The notes below the pieces were generated by a model. It was not told the origin of the DNA. It did not search any database and saw only the letters and a list, made by a program, of their open reading frames with translations. From the NCBI RefSeq assembly GCF_003590835.1, contig NZ_QYUQ01000002.1, positions 3,100,001 through 3,164,000 of the forward strand: 64,000 nt of DNA, given 5' to 3'. Position numbers and translations under genes: made by a program. Below, in pieces: positions 52,926 to 61,495 of this stretch (positions within the stretch are counted from its first letter, which is position 1; each line of letters opens with the position of its first letter). This stretch comes from Noviherbaspirillum sedimenti. Its GTDB lineage: Bacteria > Pseudomonadota > Gammaproteobacteria > Burkholderiales > Burkholderiaceae_D.

Positions 52926-53087
52926 ATGGAAAACATCCACCAGCCCACCAAAGAGCAAATCAGGGAATGGCTTGCCAGGCGTAGGCAGAATCCTGCGCCG
53001 ATACCGGATGCCAAACAGATCCGGCGCCAGCTGGGCTGGGAACAAGATGACCATGCATGCCAGCAACCCATTCAACAAGCAGCCTGA
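52926..53087 (+). CDS. Small protein between etfB and etfA
   Basis: A 53-residue frame, MENIHQPTKEQIREWLARRR then PIPDAKQIRRQLGWEQ, starting 28 bp after the etfB stop and ending 47 bp before the etfA start, so it fills the gap between the two Etf genes. It shares PxKExxRxWLxxR and QIxxxxGW with the small frame at 32588-32785. A related short family in Burkholderiales seems likely; its function is unknown. Confidence 0.55.
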   Translation: MENIHQPTKEQIREWLARRRQNPAPIPDAKQIRRQLGWEQDDHACQQPIQQAA

Positions 53088-53134
53088 GGAGCGGCGCCAT
53101 CGCTGCCCAGGCCGATTACTTCATCTGGAAAATC

Positions 53135-54082
53135 ATGACTGCACTCGTCATTGCCGAACACGATAACGATTCCCTCAAGGGCAGCACCGCGCACACCGTC
53201 ACCGCTGCCGCTGCCTGCGGCGACGAAGTCCATGTCCTCATTGCAGGCCACAACTGCGGCGCTGCCGCCGAAGCCGCGGCGAAGCTTGCGGGCGTCGGTA
53301 AAGTGCTGGTGGCCGATGCCGCGCATTTTGCCGATGGCCTGGCCGAGAATGTCGCGGCCCAGGCGCTGGCGCTGGCGCTGGCCAAGGATTACTCGCACAT
53401 CCTCGCCCCGGCGACTGCCTATGGCAAGAACATCGCCCCGCGCGTGGCCGCCAAACTGGATGTGGGCCAAATTTCGGAAATCACCAAGGTCGATAGCCCC
53501 GATACCTTCGAGCGCCCGATCTATGCCGGCAACGCCATTGCCACCGTGCAGTCGAGCGACCCGGTCAAGGTGATCACCGTGCGCACCACCGGCTTCGACT
53601 CCGCTGCCGAGGGTGGTTCCGCGCCGGTGGAAGCCATTCCGGCCGTGGCGGACTTCGGCAAGTCGGCGTTCATCTCGCGCGAAGTGGCCAAGTCCGACCG
53701 GCCTGAGCTGACGGCTGCCAAGGTGATCGTTTCGGGCGGGCGCGGCATGGGCTCGGGCGAGAGCTTCAAGATCCTCGAACCCCTGGCCGACAAGTTGAAT
53801 GCCGCCATGGGCGCCTCGCGCGCCGCGGTGGATGCGGGTTACGTGCCGAATGACTGGCAGGTGGGGCAGACCGGCAAGATCGTGGCGCCCCAGCTGTACA
53901 TCGCAGTCGGAATTTCCGGCGCCATCCAGCATCTGGCCGGCATGAAGGATTCGAAGGTGATCGTGGCGATCAACAAGGACGCCGAAGCGCCGATCTTCGG
54001 TGTGGCCGACTATGGCATCGTCGGCGACCTGTTCGAGGTCGTGCCGCAGCTTATCGCTGCACTCGGCCGCGGCTCGGTTTAA
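53135..54082 (+). CDS. etfA: Electron transfer flavoprotein alpha subunit
   Basis: A 315-residue protein. [25 protein letters not shown] at the start, then the FAD domain near the C-terminus: [93 protein letters not shown]. The family-typical start MTALVIAE at 53135 is preferred over a 26-codon extension into the small gene. It forms the ETF heterodimer with EtfB. Confidence 0.97.
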   Translation: MTALVIAEHDNDSLKGSTAHTVTAAAACGDEVHVLIAGHNCGAAAEAAAKLAGVGKVLVADAAHFADGLAENVAAQALALALAKDYSHILAPATAYGKNIAPRVAAKLDVGQISEITKVDSPDTFERPIYAGNAIATVQSSDPVKVITVRTTGFDSAAEGGSAPVEAIPAVADFGKSAFISREVAKSDRPELTAAKVIVSGGRGMGSGESFKILEPLADKLNAAMGASRAAVDAGYVPNDWQVGQTGKIVAPQLYIAVGISGAIQHLAGMKDSKVIVAINKDAEAPIFGVADYGIVGDLFEVVPQLIAALGRGSV

Positions 54083-54109
54083 TCAATTTTTCTTGTAGGA
54101 GAATCTCTA

Positions 54110-55252
54110 ATGGCTGGACCATTGAATGGAATCCGTATTGTGGAATTTGCAGGTATGGGCCCTGGGCCGTTTTGTGCAATGATGCTGTCTGATATGGGTG
54201 CCGAAGTTATACGTATTCAATCGAAAAATAGTAGCTCGGTGACGCCAGTTTCAAATAGCAAGTTTGATGTCATGGCACGCGGCAGACGCTCAATGGCAAT
54301 AGATCTAAAAAAGCCGGGTGCCGCCGACGCCATGCTGCAACTAATCGACAGAGCCGATGCATTGATTGAAGGCTTTCGTCCAGGAGTTATGGAACGGCTC
54401 GGCTTGGGTCCGGAAATTTGTTGCAAACGAAATTCAAAGCTGGTATTCGGCCGGATGACAGGCTGGGGACAGACTGGCAAGCTCTCTGCGACTGCTGGCC
54501 ACGATATCAACTATATTTCGCTCTCCGGAGCTTTAAACGCCATGGGGAGCCGAGGGGCGCCCCCCGCGGTCCCGCTGAATCTCGTTGGCGACTTCGGCGG
54601 TGGCGGAATGATGCTCGCGTTTGGCGTTGTTTGCGCACTACTCGAGGCGCGCGAATCGGGTAAAGGGCAAGTAGTCGATGCCGCGATGACAGACGGCTCT
54701 GCATTACTTTCCTCGATGATGTTCGGGTTGAATGAAGCTGGTTTGTGGTCCAATCAACGAGGTGACAACCTACTGGATGGCGCTGCGCATTTTTACAGCA
54801 CTTACGAATGTGCAGACGGCAAGTGCGTGAGCGTTGGAGCAATCGAACCTCAGTTCTATAAAGCCCTGTTGCTTGGCCTTGACGTGAGCGATCCGTTGTT
54901 TAACAATCAGATGGACAAGGCCTTGTGGCCGGAGTTGAAAAGCCGTCTTGCCAAGATCTTCAAGACGCGCCATCGTGACGAATGGGCTGCAATTTTTGAC
55001 GGTAGCGATGCTTGCGTAACCCCAATCCTTGACTGGGATGAAGCGATCCAACATGAGCACAATCGGGATCGAGAGGCGTTCGTCGAGATTGACGGAGTAA
55101 TGCAACCTGCGCCTGCGCCGAGGTTCAGCCGTACTAAGCCGGAGATGCCCCTTGTTCCAGCGCATGCCAGTGAACATACCTCCGCGATCTTGTCCGAATG
55201 GGGTATCGATGTTCAAACTGTAAGCTTACTGCGTGAGCAAGGCGCGATTTGA
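54110..55252 (+). CDS. Alpha-methylacyl-CoA racemase (CaiB/BaiF family)
   Basis: A 380-residue class III CoA-transferase fold protein. [15 protein letters not shown] with His131, [19 protein letters not shown] with Asp161 and [14 protein letters not shown] with Glu246 correspond to the three catalytic residues of alpha-methylacyl-CoA racemases, so a racemase is favoured over a CoA transferase. AGGAGA precedes the ATG. It follows etfA by 27 bp and would convert (2R)- to (2S)-methylacyl-CoA, the form accepted by dehydrogenases. Confidence 0.88.
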   Translation: MAGPLNGIRIVEFAGMGPGPFCAMMLSDMGAEVIRIQSKNSSSVTPVSNSKFDVMARGRRSMAIDLKKPGAADAMLQLIDRADALIEGFRPGVMERLGLGPEICCKRNSKLVFGRMTGWGQTGKLSATAGHDINYISLSGALNAMGSRGAPPAVPLNLVGDFGGGGMMLAFGVVCALLEARESGKGQVVDAAMTDGSALLSSMMFGLNEAGLWSNQRGDNLLDGAAHFYSTYECADGKCVSVGAIEPQFYKALLLGLDVSDPLFNNQMDKALWPELKSRLAKIFKTRHRDEWAAIFDGSDACVTPILDWDEAIQHEHNRDREAFVEIDGVMQPAPAPRFSRTKPEMPLVPAHASEHTSAILSEWGIDVQTVSLLREQGAI

Positions 55253-55375
55253 GCATAAGAAGCACAGATCTAATTCTGTTTGCCTTTGAATGGATGATTC
55301 ACATGCAACACGTCGACAGAATCACTCAGCTGCTGGTCTGGCCATTCTCCGGAGATAGTTAAAACTACTGCAATC

Positions 55376-55714
55376 CAAGGGCTTTCCGGAAGCAATCGAA
55401 TCGGAGTTCCCAAAAACGGCGGTGCAGCTGTGTATCTTGCCCATGGTGCGCTACAGCCTGAACTTTGTTGGCTAGAATCTGCGCAAGGCAGTCTTGGCCG
55501 ATCTGCGCGCCATCTACACCGCCGTGACCATTAAATAAACGGCAACGCGCCTGTTCGAACTCGATGTCCAGTTGGGTGCGGATTATGCGTTGATCTGTAG
55601 TAGTTTCGACTTGATCGTAAAGTCCTGACAGCGCAACTGGGTGCGCATCGTGCCATTTTTCGATTATCCGGCAGAAATCCGGAAAGTGATCTACACGACC
55701 AATACGATTGAATC
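55376..55714 (+). pseudogene. IS256-family transposase, middle fragment
   Basis: The frame reads GFPEAIESEFPKTAVQLCILPMVRYSLNFVG, stop, NLRKAVLADLRAIYTAVTIK, stop, and later DYPAEIRKVIYTTNTIES, matching the mutator-type transposase. Three in-frame stops are present and the N-terminal half is missing. The IS66 element inserted after TNTIES; the rest continues at 58215. Confidence 0.88.
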
Positions 55715-55769
55715 GTAAGCACCTCATCAGCACCGTCATTGACTTTCGGTGCTGATGGTGATGCGGGAC

Positions 55770-57338
55770 TCAGGCTGATTTTTTCAGGCGCTCTGCGACG
55801 TTCCATGGCAGGAGATCTGCCACGCGATTGATCGGATAGTCTGCGATGTGGGTAAACACATGGCGCAGGTACGCTTCCGGATCGATGCCGTTGAGGCGGG
55901 CTGAGCCGATGAGCGAGTACATGGCGGCAGCACGCTCGCCACCGCTGTCAGCCCCCAGGAACAGGAAATTCTTCCTGCCAAGACAGACGCCGCGCAAGGC
56001 ATTCTCCGCGATATTATTGTCGATCTCTGCCATGCCATCGTCGCAATAATAGACCAGCGCCTGCCACTGGTTGAGCGCGTAGTTGATGGCCTTGGTCGTG
56101 TCCGATTGGGTCGATAGTGTCAACAGCCGCTGTCGCAGCCAGATTTCAAGATCGTCCAGCAGGGGCCTGGCCTGCTGTTGCCGAATCCGTTGCCGCTCGT
56201 CCGGTGGTTGCCCACGGATTTGCGCTTCGATGGCATACAGCTCGCCAATCCGTCGCAGCGCTTCGGTAGAGGTGGGCGTAGCCTTACGCACGTGCAGGTC
56301 ATGGAGCTTGCGACGGGCATGTGCCCAGCATGCCGCTTCCTTTACCTGGCCATCCGCATAGATCGCGTTGAAGCCTGGAAATGCGTCAGCCTGAACCACG
56401 CTGGCAAATCCGGCCAGGTGCGACTGCGGATGCTGGCCCTGGCGGTTCGGCGAATAGGCAAACCACACGGCCGCTGGAGCGGACGAGCCGGCATTGCGAT
56501 CATCCCTGACGTACACCCAGAGTCGGCCCGTCTTCGTCTGACCATTGCCGGGAGACAGTACCGGCATCGGCGTCTCGTCCGCATGAATCTTGCCCGGGGC
56601 CAGTACATGGCGGCGCAGTGCCTCCACCAGAGGGGTAATCAGCACACCGCATGCGCCCATCCAGCGCCCTGTGGTGGCGGGATCCAGATCCACCCCTTTC
56701 CTGGCGTGGATGACCGATTGGCGATACAGCGGTTGATGATCGGCGAATTTCCCCACGGCGATGTTGGCCAGCAGACCGGGGCCGGCGAAACTGCGCTGGA
56801 TCGGCCGACTCGGTGCGGCCGCCTGGACGATCACGTCGCAGCAGCCACAGGCTTTTTTACGGCGTACGTGACGAATCACCTTGAAGGCGGCGTCGATGAT
56901 TTCCAGCTGTTCGGAAACGTCTTCGCCGAGCGACTTGAGGTCGCCGCCACATGCCGGGCAGGCTTGGACCTCTGGCTCGATGATGTGGTCTTCGCGCGGC
57001 AGGTGGTCAGGCAATGGCTGGCGTGCCGACTTCTGCCGGGGCGTTACTGTTTCCGGCTGCTTCTGTTCGGCAGCGCCTTCCTCGGCAAGCAGATCTTCCA
57101 GACGCGTTTCCAGCTGCTCGAGTTTCTTGTCGATCTTCTCGGACTTGCGGCCGAACTGCATGCGCTTGAGTTTGGCGATCTGCAGTTGCAGCTGCTCGAT
57201 TTCGAGCGTGCGCACGGAAAGTGCCAGCTCCAGCGTCGACACGGTATGGCGCAATTGCTGGAGCTCGTCGTCGCGGCGCAATAGCAATGTCTTTAGGGCA
57301 TCGATGTCGTCCGGCAGTGAGGCGGGGGTGACAGGCAT
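55770..57338 (-). CDS. tnpC: IS66 transposase TnpC
   Basis: A 522-residue DDE transposase. An N-terminal leucine-zipper-like region (LELALSVRTLEIEQLQLQIAKLKRMQFGRKSEKIDKKLEQLE), a zinc-finger CPACGGDLKSLGEDVSEQLEIIDAAFKVIRHVRRKKACGCC, a central catalytic part (HADETPMPVL, YADGQVKEAACWAHARRKLHDLH) and the C-terminus NNIAENALRGVCLGRKNFLFLGADSGGERAAAMYSLIGSARLNGIDPEAYLRHV are all present. It is full-length and probably active. Confidence 0.96.
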   Translation of the reverse strand: MPVTPASLPDDIDALKTLLLRRDDELQQLRHTVSTLELALSVRTLEIEQLQLQIAKLKRMQFGRKSEKIDKKLEQLETRLEDLLAEEGAAEQKQPETVTPRQKSARQPLPDHLPREDHIIEPEVQACPACGGDLKSLGEDVSEQLEIIDAAFKVIRHVRRKKACGCCDVIVQAAAPSRPIQRSFAGPGLLANIAVGKFADHQPLYRQSVIHARKGVDLDPATTGRWMGACGVLITPLVEALRRHVLAPGKIHADETPMPVLSPGNGQTKTGRLWVYVRDDRNAGSSAPAAVWFAYSPNRQGQHPQSHLAGFASVVQADAFPGFNAIYADGQVKEAACWAHARRKLHDLHVRKATPTSTEALRRIGELYAIEAQIRGQPPDERQRIRQQQARPLLDDLEIWLRQRLLTLSTQSDTTKAINYALNQWQALVYYCDDGMAEIDNNIAENALRGVCLGRKNFLFLGADSGGERAAAMYSLIGSARLNGIDPEAYLRHVFTHIADYPINRVADLLPWNVAERLKKSA

Positions 57339-57368
57339 GCGCGGCAGTTTACGCGCTTGCGGGGATGT

Positions 57369-57716
57369 TTACAACAGCGAAAGCGGTGGCCCGGTGCGTT
57401 CCGGCTGCTTCCAGTTGATCCCCTCCAGCAGCATGGACAGCTGCGCCGGGGTCAGGTGGATCTTGCCGCTGTCGGCCTGCGGCCAGACGAACCGGCCATG
57501 CTCAAGCCGCTTGATGAGCAGACATAGTCCATCGCCGGTGGCCCACAACACCTTGATGACATTGCCACGCCGGCCACGGAAGACGAACACATGGCCGGAG
57601 AGGGGTTCCTCGGCCAGGGTCATTTGCACCTTGGCCGCCAGGCCATTCATGCCGGCCCGCATGTCGGTGATGCCTGCGGCAATCCAGATGCGCGTTCCCG
57701 CCGGCAGGCCCATCAT
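57369..57716 (-). CDS. tnpB: IS66 accessory protein TnpB
   Basis: A 115-residue protein typical of IS66 Orf2: IWIAAGITDMRAGMNGLAAKVQ, GHVFVFRGRRGNVIKVLWATGDGLCLLIKRLEHGRFVWP. It is needed for IS66 transposition with TnpC. Its start overlaps the tnpA stop by 4 bp. Confidence 0.95.
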   Translation of the reverse strand: MMGLPAGTRIWIAAGITDMRAGMNGLAAKVQMTLAEEPLSGHVFVFRGRRGNVIKVLWATGDGLCLLIKRLEHGRFVWPQADSGKIHLTPAQLSMLLEGINWKQPERTGPPLSLL

Positions 57717-58144
57717 GCGCGCAACATCCGCAGGACTGCATGCAGCATGGCCAGATCGGCGTGGCCATCAAACCGGAGCGTCACATCGGCGATGGCAATT
57801 TCCATAATGCCCTGTCGCGCAACGCGCGTGTCCGTTGTGCTTGCCGTCTCTGTCGTCGCCAGAAGTCGAGGCGTTGATGCGGGCGCGACCGCTGCCGCTG
57901 TCTCGACAATCGTGACTGGCAACATGGCCTGAGGCGCCGGCGCAGCATCGAACAGGCCAGCCACCAAATGTCGCCGCCATTTGAACAGCATGTTGACGTT
58001 GATGCCGTGCTGCTGCGCCAGATGTGAAACGGAAGCGCCGGGCTCGCTGGCCTGCTGCGCGAGCTGCTTCTTGAACGCGACCGGAAAGTTCGGGCGCCGT
58101 TTGCGACGCCCCTCTAAAATCAATGAATCCACGATAGTTCCCAC
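57713..58144 (-). CDS. tnpA: IS66 accessory protein TnpA
   Basis: A 143-residue protein. RRRPNFPVAFKKQLAQQASEPGASVSHLAQQHGINVNMLFKWRRHL is a helix-turn-helix of the OrfA/IS66 TnpA type, and the C-terminus DVTLRFDGHADLAMLHAVLRML is family-typical. The start appears to be GTG at 58144, within the 14-bp inverted repeat described separately. Confidence 0.92.
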   Translation of the reverse strand: MGTIVDSLILEGRRKRRPNFPVAFKKQLAQQASEPGASVSHLAQQHGINVNMLFKWRRHLVAGLFDAAPAPQAMLPVTIVETAAAVAPASTPRLLATTETASTTDTRVARQGIMEIAIADVTLRFDGHADLAMLHAVLRMLRA

Positions 58145-58169
58145 TAAAAAATAGCGGGAACTATCGTGG
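58129..58169. promoter_or_regulatory. 14-bp perfect inverted repeat across the tnpA start
   Basis: CCACGATAGTTCCC (58129-58142) and GGGAACTATCGTGG (58156-58169) pair perfectly with a 13-bp loop, on the 5' side of tnpA and covering its start region. The messenger would fold over the initiation site and limit transposase synthesis; the same palindrome could bind a repressor. Confidence 0.6.
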
Positions 58170-58214
58170 ATTATTTGGATACTCTCGTCCAGACGGTACA
58201 GATGAGGCGCTTAC

Positions 58215-58409
58215 ATTGAATCGCTCAACATGAGTCTGCGCAAGGTCACCAAAAACCTCAAATCATTTTCCAATGACGACGTCTTGATCAAGCTGCATTA
58301 TTTGGTACTGCGCAACATCAGCAAGAAATGGACAATGCCCATCCAGAAAAGGAAGGCAGGCCTGAACCGGTTCACCTTCCTGTTCGATGAGCGCATGCCG
58401 CAACATTAA
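58215..58409 (+). pseudogene. IS256-family transposase, C-terminal fragment
   Basis: It continues the frame broken at 55714: SLNMSLRKVTKNLKSFSNDDVLIKLHYLVLRNISKKWTMPIQKRKAGLNRFTFLFDERMPQH and stop. It includes the 8-bp duplicated target (58215-58222). It is well preserved but detached from its N-terminal part. Confidence 0.9.
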
Positions 58410-58474
58410 TCGAAAACAAGATCACACAAAATCGCGGACATCATCGGTGCGGAACGCCAACTCCATCTGCGTTC

Positions 58475-59623
58475 TCAGCAGCTTGGTCCAAGCCAGTTTT
58501 CTGCGACATTTTCGCGGTGAAATGTCGCATCACCGAAGGCCATTTCGAGGCGTTTAGCTCGCTTTAGATAAAAGTGAATATCATGCTCCCAGGTGAAGCC
58601 GATAGCGCCGAATATCTGTAATGATTTTTCCGCGGTTCGGACATAGGCATCCGAAGCGTATGCCTTGGCAGAGGAAATGGCTATCTCAGCGTCTGGCAAT
58701 TGATTTTGCATCGCCCATGCGGCGTAATATACTGAACCTCGCACTGCCTCCAGGTCCGTAAGCATGTCAGCACAGCGATGTTTAATGGCTTGATAACTGC
58801 CAATCGGCTTTCCAAATTGTACACGCTCTCTACTATAACTTACCGCCATTTGGAGGGACTTATCTATTCCACCAATCATTTCTGCGCTAGCGAGCAGCGT
58901 TGCAAGACCCTTTCCCTCTTTCCAGATCGGCCACCCTTGGTCAATTTTGCCAAGTATGTTTGCGCTGGGCACCCGGAGTCCATCCAGATTAATTTCACAT
59001 AATCGGTACGATTCGTCCATGCTATTCAAGGGCATAACCGGAATGTCAAGCTGTTGGCGGTCAAACACAATGAGGCTGATCCCTTCCTCGCTATTGAGAT
59101 TTTGCGAGGTTCGTACAGCGCATATTATGAGGTCCGCGACGTTGGCATACGGGACCCATAGTTTTCGTCCGTTCAGAGAGTAGTCGTCCCCTGAGTGTAC
59201 GGCGGTGGCCTGTACTGCATCAGCGCACCAGTAGCCATCTGGCTCGTCAATAGCGTAGGTCGCCACTAACTGACCTGCGGCGATTTTCGGCAGATACATC
59301 TTCCTCTGCTCGTCTGTGCCGGCCTTGACGAGCATGTCCGCCACCGTTATTGTTTCAAGATATGGACCTGGAAGTGGAATGCTACCGAGACATTCCATTA
59401 CAACGGCCAAGTCAACACTACCGAGTCCGCTCCCGCCGAATTCTTCAGGAACGTTCATTCCCAAGAGACCCAAATTTGCGAGATCATTCCAGACCTTTTC
59501 TGAAAAACAATCGCTACTTTCGATGATTTTTCGAATGGTATGCAAATCGCACTCGCTGTGCAGATAGCGCTGAACCGATTCTTTTAGCGCTATCTGGTAG
59601 TCATTTAGTCCAAAATTAAACAT
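58475..59623 (-). CDS. Acyl-CoA dehydrogenase, second subunit of a pair
   Basis: A 382-residue flavoprotein starting MFNFGLNDYQIALKESVQRYL after AGGA overlapping the upstream stop codon. GLLGMNVPEEFGGSGLGSVDLAVVMECLGSIPLPG, RERVQFGKPIGSYQAIKHRCADML and LQIFGAIGFTWEHDIHFYLKRAKRLEMAFGDATFHRENVA are family motifs; the last lacks the usual C-terminal Glu region, as in the second subunit of heteromeric enzymes. Tight coupling with the gene at 59632 suggests a complex. Confidence 0.9.
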   Translation of the reverse strand: MFNFGLNDYQIALKESVQRYLHSECDLHTIRKIIESSDCFSEKVWNDLANLGLLGMNVPEEFGGSGLGSVDLAVVMECLGSIPLPGPYLETITVADMLVKAGTDEQRKMYLPKIAAGQLVATYAIDEPDGYWCADAVQATAVHSGDDYSLNGRKLWVPYANVADLIICAVRTSQNLNSEEGISLIVFDRQQLDIPVMPLNSMDESYRLCEINLDGLRVPSANILGKIDQGWPIWKEGKGLATLLASAEMIGGIDKSLQMAVSYSRERVQFGKPIGSYQAIKHRCADMLTDLEAVRGSVYYAAWAMQNQLPDAEIAISSAKAYASDAYVRTAEKSLQIFGAIGFTWEHDIHFYLKRAKRLEMAFGDATFHRENVAENWLGPSC

Positions 59624-59631
59624 AATCATTC

Positions 59632-60813
59632 CTAACGAGGCATCTCAAGAATACGTTCTGCGAGCGTATTTCGGTTGATATCCGAGGTTCCGCCCGCTAT
59701 GGTTTCGCATCTCATCCAAAGATAGTAATAAGGCCAATGCCCATTGCTGATTGCCCGCTCAGATCCCTTCATAATTTGGGAATACGGTCCTTCAATATCT
59801 AGGGCGACAGACGAAAGACGCTGCATTATTTCTGTCCAATAGACCTTCAGGATCCATGATTCTGCTCCAGGTTCCTGGCCACGGATTTTCGCGCTTACTG
59901 TGCGCAACACCGCATATCGAAAGCTTTCAATCTCTATTCGGCACTGTGCCAGCTTCTGTCGAATGATTGGGTCTTGTATGACGGGCTTTCTGTTTCGAAC
60001 GGTATGTCGCGCAAGATCCACTAATTGTTCAAGTATGCGGAGATGCCGGATAGGCAGATCGAAATAAGCGGAAGTTCTCTCGTCGGCCAATGTCGTCATC
60101 GCGGCATACCAGCCTTTATCAATACCACCCACCACGTTGCTCAATGGAATGCGTGCCTCGTCAAAAAATATTTCACCATAATCCCTGTCCTTAGTAATCT
60201 GCCTGATTGGTCGTACTGTGACGCCTGGCGTCTTCATGTCGATCAGTACATAAGTCAATCCCTTGTGGCCTGGCTGGGTGTTAGAAGTCCTTACCAAAGC
60301 GAAGCACCAGTCTGCAATATGAGCCCAGGTAGACCATATTTTTTGTCCGGTGATTACAAGGTAGTCGCCATCGATGACGCCTTTCGTTCTCAGGTTCGGC
60401 AAATCTGAGCCGGCATTCGGCTCGGACCAGCCTTGGCACCACACTACATCTCCGCGGAGAATGGGCGGAATAAACCTCTCGCGCTGTTCTTCGGTACCGT
60501 GCGTGAGAATAGTCGGGCCAACAAGACCTTTACCTTGCCAAAGACCTTTAGGAGCATCTGCCTTGGCCATCTCTTCGTAGAATATTAGTTGCTGCGCCAG
60601 CGTGGCATCCATGCCTCCATACTTTTTCGGCCATGAGATCATCGCCCAGCCTTGCTTGAATAACAATCTGTCCCATTCCTGGTCGATGTGATCACGAGCA
60701 TCCCGATCGTTTTTTACGTTGTTAACTTTCCATTCTTCTGGAAGATTAGCTTTTATCCATGATCGAACTTGCTCTCTAAACGCTTCTTCATCTGCAGTAA
60801 ATTGTAAATTCAC
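59632..60813 (-). CDS. Acyl-CoA dehydrogenase, first subunit of a pair
   Basis: A 393-residue flavoprotein. RSWIKANLPEEWKVNNVKNDRD, WPKKYGGMDATLAQQLIFYEEMAKADAPKGLW, VWCQGWSEPNAGSDLPNLRTKGV and GGTSDINRNTLAERILEMPR match the FadE-type dehydrogenases. It resembles the protein at 35192-36373 in length and motifs, so the two pairs may act on successive intermediates. A CCG-N6-CGG site lies 138 bp upstream. Confidence 0.92.
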   Translation of the reverse strand: MNLQFTADEEAFREQVRSWIKANLPEEWKVNNVKNDRDARDHIDQEWDRLLFKQGWAMISWPKKYGGMDATLAQQLIFYEEMAKADAPKGLWQGKGLVGPTILTHGTEEQRERFIPPILRGDVVWCQGWSEPNAGSDLPNLRTKGVIDGDYLVITGQKIWSTWAHIADWCFALVRTSNTQPGHKGLTYVLIDMKTPGVTVRPIRQITKDRDYGEIFFDEARIPLSNVVGGIDKGWYAAMTTLADERTSAYFDLPIRHLRILEQLVDLARHTVRNRKPVIQDPIIRQKLAQCRIEIESFRYAVLRTVSAKIRGQEPGAESWILKVYWTEIMQRLSSVALDIEGPYSQIMKGSERAISNGHWPYYYLWMRCETIAGGTSDINRNTLAERILEMPR

Positions 60814-60950
60814 GCCTTTTTCCCTTTTGAAGAATCAAAAACGAATAACTTTCAGTGCTGGTCTTGAATTTCCGACTTCACTTCGGTTGTGGATTCCTTA
60901 TCTGGCTCATCACATTCAGATAGGCCAGCGACACTGCCCTTTATAAACAT

Positions 60951-60966
60951 TCCGTCTGGACGGACT
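60951..60966. promoter_or_regulatory. Candidate TetR operator, CCG-N6-CGG
   Basis: TCCGTCTGGACGGACT contains CCG-TCTGGA-CGG, nearly a full palindrome (TCCGTC / GACGGA). It lies upstream of the dehydrogenase pair at 58475-60813 and completes the set of five sites in the cluster. Confidence 0.5.
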
Positions 60967-61018
60967 ATTTTACACCTTAGAATTTTGTTTGCCCACAGCT
61001 CTTTATTTATCTCCCACG

Positions 61019-61495
61019 TTACACCGCTTGATAACGCCCATCTGGAAGTATGCCCCCCCCTTCCGCTATCAGTTCATCAAGATGCATGCTTATGCTACGC
61101 CGCTCTACAGAGCGCTCGTTCAGCACCGCCCTATGGTGCGAAGTGACCCAGATATTCAGATCAAGCTCGGCCACGGCCTTCATGGTTGGCCACACATCAT
61201 CATTGTCGGCGTAACCGAAGTATCGCGCTAAGCCCTCCCACGATTGCAGCGCCGCCCAATCGGCTTCATGCACTTGAACATGGGCCTGTAGCAAACGATG
61301 CAGGCCCGCGACGTGATTCTCATGCACATGACTGAGCACAACCAAATCGACTTGGTCGATCGCTGGCCCGATGCGGTTTGCCACTAACGGGATATCAAAT
61401 TCCCCCCGTAGATCCGCCCCAATCACGATCACCCGATTCCCAGCAGGGTATTTTCCGGCCTTTTCTCCAGTCATACTGAGACTGTGCCGTATCAC
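61019..61495 (-). pseudogene. Metallo-beta-lactamase-fold hydrolase remnant
   Basis: The 158-residue frame holds GEFDIPLVANRIGPAIDQVDLVVLSHVHENHVAGLHRLL, the HxHxDH zinc motif with Asn in place of the metal-binding Asp, and WVTSHHRAV near the C-terminus. Related enzymes are 230-300 residues; the N-terminal strand and the middle Asp/His region are missing. It may be a broken lactonase or glyoxalase-II-like gene. Confidence 0.5.

Larger units (their letters stand above)
55715..58214 (-). mobile_element. Complete IS66-family insertion sequence, 2500 bp
   Basis: Ends GTAAGCACCTCATC (left) and its complement GTAAGCGCCTCATC (right) are 14-bp inverted repeats with one mismatch. An 8-bp direct repeat ATTGAATC at 55707-55714 and 58215-58222 is the target duplication. 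The three genes tnpA, tnpB and tnpC are intact on the minus strand. A 10-bp hairpin (55725-55734 / 55748-55757) lies just inside the left end. It interrupted an already inactive IS256 transposase. Confidence 0.95.

Noticed and set aside
52155..53932. Long minus-strand frames opposite etfB and etfA
   Set aside because: They are antisense shadows of the GC-rich etf genes, with His/Gly-rich low-information protein.
56178..57807. Plus-strand frames of over 300 codons inside IS66
   Set aside because: They are complementary to tnpC and tnpB, which have complete transposase motifs.
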